Shown: positions 27,332-37,390, counted from the first letter of the stretch. The stretch is DNA of 64,000 nt from Antonospora locustae (GCA_007674295.1 CM017458.1:1-64000); one strand, 5' to 3'. Program-made: numbers and translations. The notes: a model not told the origin generated them from the letters alone.

Positions 27332-30300
27332 ATGTCTTGCCAAGAAATCATAAAGAAGCGAGTGAAGGCAATACAATTTGGCCTGTTTTCGCCCGAGGAG
27401 ATACGCGCATCAAGTGTTGCGCTCATCCGGTACCCAGAGACTCTAGAAAATGGTGTGCCGAAGGAAAGTGGTCTTATTGACTTGAGAATGGGAACAACTG
27501 AGCGCGACTACTTGTGTGCAACATGCAACCAGGACAACTATGTGTGTGCAGGGCATTTTGGACACATAGAGCTGGTCAAGCCGATGTTTCATGTTGGATT
27601 TATCTCGCGGATCAAAAAGGTTCTTGAGTGTGTGTGCTTCTACTGCTCCAAGGTCAGAATAAATAAAAACAAGACCACAATCACAAAAGAGTCCAAACAC
27701 AAATTGAACTTTATATGGGGAATATGCAAGAACAAGATGGTGTGCGAGGATTGCAACAACAGACAGCCGGTGATCAAGAAGGAGGGTCTCTCACTATTTG
27801 CATATATGAAGGGTGAGGAGAACAACGAAGGAAAGGTCATGCTCAACGGCGAAAGAGTGTATAACATATTCAAGAAGATAAATAACGAAGATCTTGAGTT
27901 TCTTGGGTTCAACATAAAGTACAGCAGACCTGAGTACATGATTCTGAGTGTGCTGCTTGTTGCACCACCGGCAGTACGCCCCTCGATAGTCATGGAAGGC
28001 ACATTGCGAGGCGAGGACGACCTAACGTACAAGTACTCGGACATCATAAAATCAAACCAGAATCTGAAGAAGTATGAGGAGGAGGGTGCACCAGCACACA
28101 TAATTCGAGATTATGAACAGCTTGTGCAGTTTCACGTAGCAACACTCATAGACAACGAGATTTCAGGACAGCCGCAGGCGTTGCAAAAGAACGGAAGACC
28201 GTTGAAGGCAATAAGTGCCAGACTCAAGGGCAAGGAAGGAAGGCTTAGGGGAAATCTGATGGGAAAAAGAGTTGATTTCAGCGCACGGTCTGTTATAACC
28301 GCAGACCCAAACATAAGCCTTGAAGAGCTTGGTGTGCCTATGAAGGTCGCCATGATTCATACATTTCCAGAACGGGTGACTTCATTCAATCTCAACAAGC
28401 TCAGAAAACTAGTCAGCAACGGCCCCAACAAGTACCCCGGAGCCAACTACTTGATTCGCAGGGATGGCCAGAGAATAGACCTGAACTTCAGCAGGGGAGA
28501 TGTTATACTTGAGGAGGGATATGTTGTAGAAAGGCATATGCTTAACGGAGACCTTGTACTGTTCAACAGACAGCCTAGTCTTCATAAAATGAGCATGATG
28601 GCACACAAGGTAAAGGTAATGGATGGGCTTACATTTCGCCTAAATTTGAGTGCAACTGCACCCTACAATGCAGACTTCGATGGCGACGAAATGAACCTGC
28701 ATATGCCACAGTCATATAATTCCAAAGCTGAACTTAGCGAGTTAATGCTCGTCTCAAAGCACATTATCAGTCCACAGTCCAACAAGCCGGTTATGGGAAT
28801 TATACAAGATACGCTTCTCGGCGTCTGCAGACTAACAAGTAAGGGCGTGTTCATCAAACGAGAAGAATTCTGCAACCTGGTGTATGCCTCAAACCTTGTA
28901 GCAAGGGCAAACATCAAGCCAGCCATTGCAAGACCAAAGATACTGTACACAGGAAAGCAGCTTTTTAGCTTAACACTTCCAAAATTAAACTTTTTTAGAG
29001 ACAAGGTCGTTATTATGGACGGTGTGCTGCTGAACGGAGTGATATGCAAGAAATCAGTTGGAACAGCGCAGGGGTCTCTGATTCATATCATAGCCAATGA
29101 CTACGGACATGAGGAGATAACAAGATTTATCGATTCTCTACAGAAGCTGATTTCTACATATCTGACGTTGATCTCTACGTTCTCTGTGGGCATTGGCGAC
29201 ACAATATCGAGTCCAGAGACCATGGCCCACATATCCAGGGCCATTGGCGACGCCAAAGCCGAAGTCAAGCAACTGATATACGACTCGCGGAGACGGGGAA
29301 GCTTGGAGAAGCTCCCTGGAATGAATCTGCAGGAGACACTTGAGTCCAAAATAAACCTTGCTCTGAACAAGGCCAGAGACATAAGCGGAACACGCGCTGT
29401 GGAAAGCCTGAACCACCTTAACGGTTTGAAGCAGATGTTGAAGGCAGGAAGTAAGGGATCATACATAAATATCTCCCAGATAACGTCCTGTGTTGGACAG
29501 CAGAACATAGAAAGCAAGAGAATTCCATTTGGGTTCAGACAGCGTACGCTTCCACATTTTGTAAAGAATGACTACGGGCCGGAAAGCCGGGGGTTTGTCA
29601 CAAATTCGTATCTTTCCGGGCTAAATCCTGAAGAGTTCTTTTTTCATGCCATGGGCGGGCGCGAGGGCCTAATAGACACAGCATGCAAAACAGCAGAAAC
29701 AGGGTACATTCAGAGAAGAATTGTCAAGGCGATGGAGGATGCACGGATAGAGTACGATGGTAGCGTCAGAGGCTCAAGCACTGTATACCAATTTATGTAT
29801 GGAGAAGACAACTTCGATTCAACATACCTAGAAACACAAGCGTTTCCAGTAGAATCTAGGTGTTCTGAGATAAAACTCTCTGTCTGTAGCTTCAAACTGC
29901 ATGGCATGCTAGAGAACGACAGTGCTTTGCAAGCCATTATGGAAAAGGAAGATCGAATATTTGAGATGGATGCCTGCAAGTATGGGGGCAGAGACTACAC
30001 ATTGCCTTTTAACATTGCAAGACTTGTTGCCACTGCCCAGAGAGACTATAAGGTAAAAGTTAGCGACGTCGATCCTTATGCAGTGGTGAGGCTGAAGGAG
30101 AGTCTGCTGGACTTTGTTAGCCAGTATTACTGCATGCAAAAGAAAATGTACATGCACGAAAAAAGCCCCAAGACGACTCTTTGCGAGCAGCACAAAGAAA
30201 CAGAAGTGAACAGCATTAATGTGGTGGACAATGCTTTACAGAGCACGTCTCCAAACATTTCAGAGGACTCTTTTGTGCACGCGTTCATAAGAAGTTGTCT

Positions 30301-31993
30301 TAGAATCAAAAAAGTCATAAATTACAGAATAAGTACGCTCGGTGTAGAATGGATTGCAAACGAGATAAAAAAGAAATTTGTGCGAGGAATCATATCTACA
30401 AACGAAATGGTAGGCACACTTGCTGCACAGTCTATAGGAGAGCCTGCAACACAAATGACACTTAACACTTTTCACTATGCAGGTGTTGCCCAAGCAATCA
30501 CACAGGGTGTTCCGCGCCTCAAGGAGATCATCAATGTCGCTAAGAACATAAGAACACCCTCGCACAAGATATACCTGAAGCCGGGCAGCACAATAGAACA
30601 GGCAAAGAAAGTTGCTAGCGAGATAGAGTACATCAACATAGAAATGGTTTGCTCGGAAATAAAAATTATATATGATCCAAAAGTCGATACAACAATCATA
30701 AACGAAGATCGGGACTTTGTAGAGGCCTATTTTGAATTTCCAGACGAGTATGTAAGCTTGGATACGTTAAACCCGTGGCTCCTCAGACTTGTTGTGGCGC
30801 GCGACAGGCTCATATCTAACAACCTTGACTTTGAGTTCATCGCGCAGAAGATTAAGAAGGTGTTCCATCAGGACATCTTTCTGCTGCATTCAGACGCCAA
30901 CGCAGAGGAGCTTGTCATCAGAATAAGGGTTTTGGGCATGTCTGCAAACGAGGAGTTCTACAGGAGGCTTCTGAACACTATTCTTGGAATTCACCTGAAG
31001 GGTATTACAAATATAAGGAGAATTTACCTGTTAAGAGAAAGGGAAGAATGGATCTTGCAGACAGATGGAAAAAATCTGAAGCAGCTTCTTCTCGTGGAAG
31101 ACATCTTGGCAAATAAGGTGTACTGCAACGACCTTTTGGAAGTTTATGAAGTTCTTGGAATAGAGGCAGTGCGTGAATGCATATTGAGGGAACTAAGAAA
31201 TGTGATAGAGGCAGAGGGGTCTTACGTTAATTTCAGGCACCTCTACCTACTCTGCGACGTGATGACACTTAAGGGCTTGAGAGGAATAACGCGCCATGGC
31301 GCAAACAGAGCTGCGACAGGTGCTTTGAAGCGATGCTCTTTTGAGGAAACAGTAGAGATACTCCTAGAAGCTTCATGCTTTGCTGAACGAAACTACTGCA
31401 GAGGAGTTACAGAAAACATCATGCTTGGGCAGTTGGCTCCTATAGGAACGGGGAACACCATATGCATTCTTGACAAAAAGGCCTTGAGGTCTGTTATTCC
31501 TGTTGCCAAATCCTTTGACTTTTTGGGTGAGGTGGCAACACCCGTTATACGTAGCCCTGTCAGCGATGTGCGGTATGGATCCAGCAGTGTTCCATTTTCC
31601 CCTATTGCTGCACATGGATATGCAGCTGGGACCACACCTTCAGTATACTCTCCAACGTCGCCTGCATACTCTCCAACATCACCTGCATACTCTCCAACAT
31701 CACCTGCATACTCTCCAACATCACCTGCATACTCTCCAACATCACCTGCATACTCTCCAACATCACCTGCATACTCTCCAACATCACCTGCATACTCTCC
31801 AACGTCGCCTGCATACTCTCCAACGTCGCCTGCATACTCTCCAACATCACCTGCATACTCTCCAACGTCGCCTGCATACTCTCCAACGTCGCCTGCATAC
31901 TCTCCAACGTCGCCAGTATATCGTCCAAGCACAAGGGCAAAGGATCAGGATCAAGGCTTTAATGAGAGGCTCAAAAAACGGAGAAAATCTTAA
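27332..31993 (+). CDS. RPB1: RNA polymerase II largest subunit RPB1
   Basis: The 1553-residue catalytic subunit starts at the ATG behind GGTCCCTC; the frame upstream needs a GTG start. Landmarks are an N-terminal clamp zinc site (CATCNQDNYVCAGHFGHIEL), the switch/lid region LRGNLMGKRVDFSARSVI, the invariant active-site loop NADFDGDEMNLH (about 446-457), the bridge helix region FHAMGGREGLIDTACKTAET and the trigger loop QSIGEPATQMTLNTFHYAG. The C-terminal domain has 13 tandem heptads (12 YSPTSPA, last YSPTSPV) after a degenerate start, followed by a short basic tail. It carries Ser2 and Ser5 but Ala in place of Ser7. RPB5, another polymerase subunit, is at 50.3 kb. Confidence 0.99.
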   Translation: MSCQEIIKKRVKAIQFGLFSPEEIRASSVALIRYPETLENGVPKESGLIDLRMGTTERDYLCATCNQDNYVCAGHFGHIELVKPMFHVGFISRIKKVLECVCFYCSKVRINKNKTTITKESKHKLNFIWGICKNKMVCEDCNNRQPVIKKEGLSLFAYMKGEENNEGKVMLNGERVYNIFKKINNEDLEFLGFNIKYSRPEYMILSVLLVAPPAVRPSIVMEGTLRGEDDLTYKYSDIIKSNQNLKKYEEEGAPAHIIRDYEQLVQFHVATLIDNEISGQPQALQKNGRPLKAISARLKGKEGRLRGNLMGKRVDFSARSVITADPNISLEELGVPMKVAMIHTFPERVTSFNLNKLRKLVSNGPNKYPGANYLIRRDGQRIDLNFSRGDVILEEGYVVERHMLNGDLVLFNRQPSLHKMSMMAHKVKVMDGLTFRLNLSATAPYNADFDGDEMNLHMPQSYNSKAELSELMLVSKHIISPQSNKPVMGIIQDTLLGVCRLTSKGVFIKREEFCNLVYASNLVARANIKPAIARPKILYTGKQLFSLTLPKLNFFRDKVVIMDGVLLNGVICKKSVGTAQGSLIHIIANDYGHEEITRFIDSLQKLISTYLTLISTFSVGIGDTISSPETMAHISRAIGDAKAEVKQLIYDSRRRGSLEKLPGMNLQETLESKINLALNKARDISGTRAVESLNHLNGLKQMLKAGSKGSYINISQITSCVGQQNIESKRIPFGFRQRTLPHFVKNDYGPESRGFVTNSYLSGLNPEEFFFHAMGGREGLIDTACKTAETGYIQRRIVKAMEDARIEYDGSVRGSSTVYQFMYGEDNFDSTYLETQAFPVESRCSEIKLSVCSFKLHGMLENDSALQAIMEKEDRIFEMDACKYGGRDYTLPFNIARLVATAQRDYKVKVSDVDPYAVVRLKESLLDFVSQYYCMQKKMYMHEKSPKTTLCEQHKETEVNSINVVDNALQSTSPNISEDSFVHAFIRSCLRIKKVINYRISTLGVEWIANEIKKKFVRGIISTNEMVGTLAAQSIGEPATQMTLNTFHYAGVAQAITQGVPRLKEIINVAKNIRTPSHKIYLKPGSTIEQAKKVASEIEYINIEMVCSEIKIIYDPKVDTTIINEDRDFVEAYFEFPDEYVSLDTLNPWLLRLVVARDRLISNNLDFEFIAQKIKKVFHQDIFLLHSDANAEELVIRIRVLGMSANEEFYRRLLNTILGIHLKGITNIRRIYLLREREEWILQTDGKNLKQLLLVEDILANKVYCNDLLEVYEVLGIEAVRECILRELRNVIEAEGSYVNFRHLYLLCDVMTLKGLRGITRHGANRAATGALKRCSFEETVEILLEASCFAERNYCRGVTENIMLGQLAPIGTGNTICILDKKALRSVIPVAKSFDFLGEVATPVIRSPVSDVRYGSSSVPFSPIAAHGYAAGTTPSVYSPTSPAYSPTSPAYSPTSPAYSPTSPAYSPTSPAYSPTSPAYSPTSPAYSPTSPAYSPTSPAYSPTSPAYSPTSPAYSPTSPAYSPTSPVYRPSTRAKDQDQGFNERLKKRRKS
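31646..31918 (+). repeat. 21-bp tandem repeat encoding the RPB1 CTD (13 units)
   Basis: Thirteen 21-bp units, each tactctccaacrtcrcctgca, with no length change. Only two codon variants occur, acgtcg (units 1, 8, 9, 11, 12, 13) and acatca (units 2-7 and 10), which is the blocky pattern expected from recent unit duplication or gene conversion. Confidence 0.97.
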
Positions 31994-32569
31994 TAACTAC
32001 AAAACAGACAAGAATACTTGAAAACATGTCTCTTTATAGTATAATAAATATAATGCTGTCTAAACATAAGTACGCGCACAGTGGACCTCCTTTATTTTGA
32101 GAAAATCCTTTTGCTTACAAGTATACAATAAACATAGGTTTGCAAGTGCTAATTATTGTGCCATTGAATCCTTGGAAAAAGAACTTATGTCGTGACAATG
32201 CACCTAGAAGAATGCATTTTGGCTATGGCATAGTTGCTACAACTGTATCTCGGCGTCTTTTTGTCCATCATTGTTTTCTACACCCTACCTAAGAAAATAA
32301 GAAGCCTTGTATATATGCATGCGTCCAGGTATATTCATCTTAGGATGGGTTATAATAATGTCACAGGCAATATATTTTAACAGAAATACCGTCATTTAAA
32401 AAATGCCCGCTATTGACACATTGTTCGGGCACTATGAACAAGTACGCATTCCATTTTTTGATATACGCGTGATACAAAGAGAAGAGACTTGTGGTCTAAT
32501 CCATAAGATGAAGTTCGGAATGCAACTCAGTATTTGTTTGGTCAAATAACTGGCATTATACTAGATTCC
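31994..32569. other. Long intergenic gap between RPB1 and SUB2
   Basis: Nearly 0.6 kb without a reading frame of note in an otherwise compact region. Several AATAAA-type signals follow the RPB1 stop (around 32042 and 32128). The right part contains two inverted-repeat stems (see the candidate RNA at 32404-32523). Confidence 0.5.
32404..32523 (+). ncRNA. Candidate structured non-coding RNA (speculative)
   Basis: Two stems are visible: TGCCCG (32404-32409) with CGGGCA (32426-32431), and GCATTCC (32446-32452) with GGAATGC (32517-32523), the latter extendable by three pairs past an internal loop. A small hairpin AGAC-TTGTG-GTCT lies inside. I could not match it to a known RNA; the strand is assumed. 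Confidence 0.2.
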
Positions 32570-32585
32570 AAAAAAAATTTACCCC
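32570..32585 (+). promoter_or_regulatory. AAATTT box plus CCCC start signal of SUB2
   Basis: AAAAAAAATTTACCCC ends one base before the ATG of SUB2 and combines both microsporidian start elements. Confidence 0.7.
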
Positions 32586-32586
32586 A

Positions 32587-33783
32587 ATGAGCGATGAGCT
32601 AGTTGACTATGAGGAAAGCTATGTCAAGGGCGCCGTTGACAGACCTGTTACCTCTGCGCATACTTCGCATTTCAAAGACCTTCTTCTAAGGGAGGAGCTC
32701 AACAAAATCATCAAGGAAGTGGCTCTTGAACACCCCAGCGAAGTACAGCAGGAATGCATTCCTAAGGCCATAATGGGTGTTGATATTCTGTGCCAAGCCA
32801 AAAGCGGAACAGGAAAAACAGCTGTATTTGTGCTAGCAACTCTGCAGCAACTCAATCCTATTCCAAAGGAAACATCTATTCTGGTCTTTGTAAACACAAA
32901 GGAGATGGCCGAGCAGATTAAATGTGAGTATCTCCGCTTCTCAAAATATTTCAGTGGTGTGACAGTTGATTCTTTCATGGGCGGTGTTGACATATCAGAG
33001 GACATAACAAGACTGAAAGATGGAAGCCCCACTGTGTTCATTGGAACGCCGGGAAGGACATATGACCTTTTCAGAAGAAAAGAAGTAAGCTTCAGGCATG
33101 TAAAGTATTTTATTGTAGATGAGTGTGACCACATTTTAGGAAACCTCAAAATGCGATGGGATGTTCAGAGGATTTTTGTATCTACTGACAGAAACAAACA
33201 GACAATGATGTTCTCTGCAACATTCAACGAGGAGACCAAGAAAGACTGCCTGCGTTTTCTTGACAATCCTCACCAGATTATTATTGATGAGCCCAAGCTG
33301 AAGCTTCACGGGCTGACTCAGCTGTATGTTATGGGAGAGGAAGGCAAAAAAGAGAGTCTCCTGGAAGACATTTTAGACAAAACAGATTTTAACCAGGCAG
33401 TGATATTTGTGAAAGACAAATTCAGAACGAAGATGTTGACAGAGTATCTGGAAAAAAAGGGATTTCCTGCATTGGAGATCCACTCGTCTATGCCAACTGC
33501 ACTCCGACTTGAGAAATTTGATATGTTCAAGACGATTAAATACCGGATATTGGTTACTACAGACCTTATGAGTAGAGGCGTGGACATTCAGGATGTCAAC
33601 TTGGTGATAAACTATGACATGCCAGAGAAGGTCGAGACATATCTGCACAGAGTCGGAAGGGCTGGCCGTTTTGAAACGAAGGGAATAGCACTTTCTATAG
33701 TCACTAGCAAGGAAGACTCTGTGCTGCTGAACGAGATTCAATCAAGATACGAGGTGTCAATTGAGGAGTACAAGCTGAAGTAA
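32587..33783 (+). CDS. SUB2: mRNA export/splicing DECD-box helicase SUB2 (UAP56)
   Basis: An ATP-dependent RNA helicase that loads export factors on mRNA and acts in spliceosome assembly. The 398-residue product has the Q-motif region (HPSEVQQECIPKAI), Walker A AKSGTGKTA (71-79), the family-specific DECD Walker B (178-181, which separates UAP56 from DEAD proteins), SAT (210-212), the VTTDLMSRGVDIQDVNLVIN motif V region and HRVGRAGR. The N-terminus MSDELVDYEE is diagnostic of UAP56/Sub2 (LLDYEEDE). It is complete and near the yeast length (446, minus part of the N-terminus). Confidence 0.97.
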   Translation: MSDELVDYEESYVKGAVDRPVTSAHTSHFKDLLLREELNKIIKEVALEHPSEVQQECIPKAIMGVDILCQAKSGTGKTAVFVLATLQQLNPIPKETSILVFVNTKEMAEQIKCEYLRFSKYFSGVTVDSFMGGVDISEDITRLKDGSPTVFIGTPGRTYDLFRRKEVSFRHVKYFIVDECDHILGNLKMRWDVQRIFVSTDRNKQTMMFSATFNEETKKDCLRFLDNPHQIIIDEPKLKLHGLTQLYVMGEEGKKESLLEDILDKTDFNQAVIFVKDKFRTKMLTEYLEKKGFPALEIHSSMPTALRLEKFDMFKTIKYRILVTTDLMSRGVDIQDVNLVINYDMPEKVETYLHRVGRAGRFETKGIALSIVTSKEDSVLLNEIQSRYEVSIEEYKLK

Positions 33784-34142
33784 ACTAGCTTTGCATGCCA
33801 GGATTGTAGTATTGCAAATGCGAAGGTATAGCATCTACTTATACGTGTGTGTGCAGTGCCTGATCCTTCTATCCCGCATACAAGTCCATCAGAGTGCAAA
33901 GAGACAACAGCCACTGTAGAATGTTTGGGGCGCCATGACCGCAAAAGCTCGCAGATGATTTCGACATGTCCTTTCGTTGCAGCAATGACCAGCAAGCAGC
34001 TTCATAACGAAATCATCTCCGGTAATATAAAAGAATATAATGTTGCTCTTCATGCCTTTCCCATGACCATCTGCCGCCTTACAAACTGAAGAAGTAGTAG
34101 CTGCTTCTCGTGTCATAATTTCAGTTCCAAGCCAGTGCCCCT
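33784..34142. other. Intergenic, no supported gene
   Basis: About 360 bp between SUB2 and the Ctf4-like gene. Overlapping short frames on both strands (for example 33889-34116 minus) have no domains and no CCC box. Confidence 0.4.
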
Positions 34143-36323
34143 ATGCTGATAGCTTGCTCGCAAACGCACATACACACAGCAGAGAGCAAAGTCCTCAATA
34201 CATACAACGCAGAAGACCTTACTCAGACTCATCAAATGTTGCTAGACAGTGCAATTCTGTCTCTGTGTTGTGATGCAGCACTTATTGCTGGAGCTGAAAA
34301 TGGGGCTCTATACACAATAGCTGCAGAAAAGCCAAGAATACTGAGACAGTTCAAATCACCCGTAAGTGCATTGTTTCTGAAAGGTACTATTTTGGGGGCT
34401 GGCACAGAGTGTGGGACTGTTTGCGTCGCTCTTCTGAGAGATACCGAGCTAGTTGTTCTTGAGGAGCGAGAGCATGCTGCTCCTGTGCTTGGAATAGTCA
34501 CGGACGGCGTGACCACATATATCACTGACATGCGGAACAGAATATGCATGTTTCCAGACCGAAAAACGTACGATAACTTTAATACATACATATGCTACTC
34601 AAAGTACTTGTTTGCAAGCGAGTCCTTCTTTCTCTATTGTAAAACGAAGGAGGCGTTTGCAGTGTGTTTAGAACATTCAACAGGAGCTGAGATTAAAAAG
34701 TTCATGTTCAGCAGCACAGGGTCTGTACTGTTTGTAGTAGAAGAGAGCAAGGTTTTTGTATATGACTTTAACAAAAGAGTGGTGATCAATGAGGTAGAGA
34801 TGGAAAGAGACTTTATATATGACGAAGACAGAAATAGGCTTGTTTTCTTGAAAGGTGGAGAACTCGTAACAGTAGAAAACATTGCAGACAGAGACCTGCT
34901 AAGACAGCCGATGGACGATGTTTTCTTCAAGGAGTCAAAAATTGCGGAGAAAGTTGTGTGGTCAGAAAGCGAATGCTCTGACGAGACACTTCAGATAACA
35001 AGAAAAAAGAAAAAAAAGAACGTGAGCTATGAGTTTGTTGCAAAAGGCCCAAATATTACTTCTTCGAATGCACCTGCAGTACTCCAGCATGGAAATGAAA
35101 GGAAAGGCAGAAATTCGCGTTTATTGCAAGTCTTACAAGAAGAAACACAGCCAGTGCAGAAGACCGGCTTAAGCGTCTTGTTTGAAGACGCGTCTTCCAA
35201 CGAGCAACAAAGACACACAGACGAGATGCATGCCATGCAAACTAAGAATCATTTTGTGGGCCTAGGAGACAAGTGCGAAGTACCGCGCAAAAGAGAGCCG
35301 TTTATGCCGTCTTCTGTTTTGTGTGACAGAAGCAGCCTGATGTGCTATAACACACTTGGATATCTCATAAGCACGAAAGACGAATTTTTTAGTCTTGTTG
35401 AGCTGAGGTATCATGTTAAATCTAGGAACAGCATGAAGATAAGGGACACAAACTTCTGCACCATGGGTGTTTTTGTGGAGGGATCAGTACTGCTTGCAAC
35501 AGCAGAGTCTCTTCACTTCTATTCGAAAGACATCGAGTGGATGCACAAAAGTGCCGAGAAGGTAACGCTAGTAGGAATAAGCGAAGACATATTAGGTGTT
35601 GTGTACTGCCAGAGTGTTCTTAGGATATATAAGCATAGTGGTCTGGAGATATTTAACTGCGAGTTTGAAGCTGTTGACAGTATCTGTTGCTATAAAAAGA
35701 CTGCTGTTGTGCTGTGCGGCAATCTTATACATTGCGTGGACAGTGCAACTTTCACTTGCGTGAAGTTTGATGTAATCTGTGGTGCAAATTGGATGTACGT
35801 TGACGACCACGTTTACTACCGTGTGGAGAACAGAGTCTACATTCTTAGAAACGGGCTCAGTCTGAGAATTGCAGAGCTTGATAACATTCCACTCTGTATC
35901 TCTGGCAAGTATCTGCTTGCTCTCTCAAAGAACTTTCGTTTGCATCCGGAGCCTGCTGTGGAGTACTTCAAGATGAGACTTGAGCACAACTCAAGCTGCC
36001 CCAACACGTTGAACTTTGTTGTTCTAGAGAGGGACGATGACCAACTTGCTAAGATAGCCGAGGAGGTAGAGGAGCAAGGAAAGCACAGGATCGCAGACGA
36101 TGTACGAGCTTTGATGGCAATCAGGGGACAGAAGGTGCGTATGGAGGAGAGTGCAGGTCCTAGAGCGACAGATGCAGAAGAGGACATGCCTGCGCATTAC
36201 AGGGAAAAGGAAAACGAGACGTGGATGCATTTTGGGGGCAACGACGACATTGCGCGCGCCGAAAAGAGATCACTTTCATTTGGTGATGTCAAAACAAAGA
36301 GATATAGTCCATTCAAAAAATAG
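34143..36323 (+). CDS. CTF4: Ctf4/WDHD1-like replisome adaptor
   Basis: The 726-residue product starts behind GTGCCCCT. The N-terminal ~270 residues form weak WD40 blades (ILSLCCDAALIAGAENGALY, GTILGAGTECGTVCVALL). A basic and disordered linker follows (ITRKKKKKNVSY), then a second propeller of SepB/Ctf4 type: LMCYNTLGYLISTKDEF, SMKIRDTNFCTMGVFVEGSV, EWMHKSAEKVTLVGISEDIL, a helical segment EYFKMRLEHN and a charged tail. Ctf4 trimers link CMG helicase to DNA polymerase alpha and cohesion factors. There is no HMG box, unlike animal WDHD1 but as in yeast Ctf4. Assignment rests on domain order and remembered motifs. CDC45, a CMG subunit, is 11 kb away. Confidence 0.7.
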   Translation: MLIACSQTHIHTAESKVLNTYNAEDLTQTHQMLLDSAILSLCCDAALIAGAENGALYTIAAEKPRILRQFKSPVSALFLKGTILGAGTECGTVCVALLRDTELVVLEEREHAAPVLGIVTDGVTTYITDMRNRICMFPDRKTYDNFNTYICYSKYLFASESFFLYCKTKEAFAVCLEHSTGAEIKKFMFSSTGSVLFVVEESKVFVYDFNKRVVINEVEMERDFIYDEDRNRLVFLKGGELVTVENIADRDLLRQPMDDVFFKESKIAEKVVWSESECSDETLQITRKKKKKNVSYEFVAKGPNITSSNAPAVLQHGNERKGRNSRLLQVLQEETQPVQKTGLSVLFEDASSNEQQRHTDEMHAMQTKNHFVGLGDKCEVPRKREPFMPSSVLCDRSSLMCYNTLGYLISTKDEFFSLVELRYHVKSRNSMKIRDTNFCTMGVFVEGSVLLATAESLHFYSKDIEWMHKSAEKVTLVGISEDILGVVYCQSVLRIYKHSGLEIFNCEFEAVDSICCYKKTAVVLCGNLIHCVDSATFTCVKFDVICGANWMYVDDHVYYRVENRVYILRNGLSLRIAELDNIPLCISGKYLLALSKNFRLHPEPAVEYFKMRLEHNSSCPNTLNFVVLERDDDQLAKIAEEVEEQGKHRIADDVRALMAIRGQKVRMEESAGPRATDAEEDMPAHYREKENETWMHFGGNDDIARAEKRSLSFGDVKTKRYSPFKK

Positions 36324-36424
36324 ACATGCACAACACGCCTGTGCCATCGTACAAAGAACGGGTATATACAGCACAGATTCTCTCGATTGGGTTGTATTTA
36401 TGTATGCCACAGACAAGCTGCTGT

Positions 36425-36496
36425 GGTGATATAGTCTAGTGGTATGATGTCTGCTTAGGGTGCAGGAGGTCCCGAGTTCGAATCTCGGTATCGCCC
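36425..36496 (+). tRNA. tRNA-Pro (anticodon AGG)
   Basis: A 72-nt cloverleaf without intron. The acceptor GGTGATA pairs with TATCGCC (one T-G pair), discriminator C. The anticodon loop TTAGGGT (anticodon AGG) sits between TCTGC and GCAGG, and the T arm is CCGAGTTCGAATCTCGG. It lies between the Ctf4-like gene and RPS8. Confidence 0.95.
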
Positions 36497-36586
36497 TTTT
36501 AAGATATTCAGCAGGACACTTATGCTGCCATGACTACTACGCGTGTTATCACCCCAGGTCTCCTGGAAGCCTACCACTTATAGCTG

Positions 36587-36601
36587 AAAAATTTTTACCC
36601 C
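36587..36601 (+). promoter_or_regulatory. AAATTT box plus CCCC start signal of RPS8
   Basis: AAAAATTTTTACCCC abuts the ATG directly. It is the clearest example in the window of the combined signal, as expected for a highly expressed ribosomal protein gene. Confidence 0.8.
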
Positions 36602-37129
36602 ATGGGTCTCTCCAGAAGCAATAGGCACAAAAGAACAAAAACAGGTGCTAAGAAACCGATATTCTGCAAGAAGCGCAAGTTCCACATGGCACGGCAGCCA
36701 AGCAATACAAAGATCGGCGAAGACAAGTTGCAGGAGCTGCGATGCAGGGGCGGTGTCATAAAGAAGCGTGCACTGAGGCTTTCCTCCGGAAACTTCACAT
36801 GCAGGACACATGGGTTTTCATACAAAACCAAGATTATGCAGGTGATGTACCACCCGTCCTCGAACGAGCTTATGAGAACAAACACACTGACAAAGAGCGC
36901 TGTGATAAAACTGGACTCAAAGCAGTTTAAGGAAAAATTTGACAGCATACTCTCCACGGACAGCGAGCTGAAGAACACAGACCCTCTGTTCTTCAGCAAT
37001 TTGGATGCAGGCAAGCTCTACGGAGTCATTGTGTCCCGCCCTGGGCAGTGCGGAAGGGCAGACGGGTACATATTGCAAGGAGATGAGCTGAACTTCTATA
37101 TCAACAAGTTCAAGAAGAAGGCAAGATAG
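36602..37129 (+). CDS. RPS8: 40S ribosomal protein eS8 (RPS8)
   Basis: A structural 40S protein. The 175-residue product opens with MGLSRSNRHKRTKTGAKKPI and has KKRKFHMARQPSNTKIG, RCRGGVIKKRALRLSSGNF and the C-terminal GRADGYILQGDELNFYINKF, all in the order of eS8 (yeast 200, E. cuniculi-like shortened form). No intron is seen at the start. It has a strong AAATTT/CCCC start signal. The downstream 260 bp to PUS7 hold no supported gene. Confidence 0.97.
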   Translation: MGLSRSNRHKRTKTGAKKPIFCKKRKFHMARQPSNTKIGEDKLQELRCRGGVIKKRALRLSSGNFTCRTHGFSYKTKIMQVMYHPSSNELMRTNTLTKSAVIKLDSKQFKEKFDSILSTDSELKNTDPLFFSNLDAGKLYGVIVSRPGQCGRADGYILQGDELNFYINKFKKKAR

Positions 37130-37390
37130 TTGTGGAGCACAAAGCTGCAGCATATCTACTCTGTTTTCTTGAAATCAGCTGCCTCACACATTGTTTTGCC
37201 CATGTTTCAGAGCTGGTCTCTTACACATGTGCAATGCGCGGCCACCAGCCACAATGACCTGGAAGATGGCGTTTATAATCTGTTTTTTAACATGGTCGTT
37301 CACAAACGCAGTGCTTCTTGTTTTGGACGGGAGCATCAAGATAGTTTAGGGCACTGAGGAGGCTATGTGTTCCTCAAATAAAGTCCTCTT

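Noticed and set aside
31393..31932. Minus-strand frame with repeated AGDVGEY opposite the RPB1 tail
   Set aside because: The 21-bp repeat keeps all frames open; the plus strand is clearly RPB1.
32471..32490. U6 snRNA-like string gatacaaagagaag
   Set aside because: The nearly invariant ACAGAGA is not intact and the flanking U6 core is absent.
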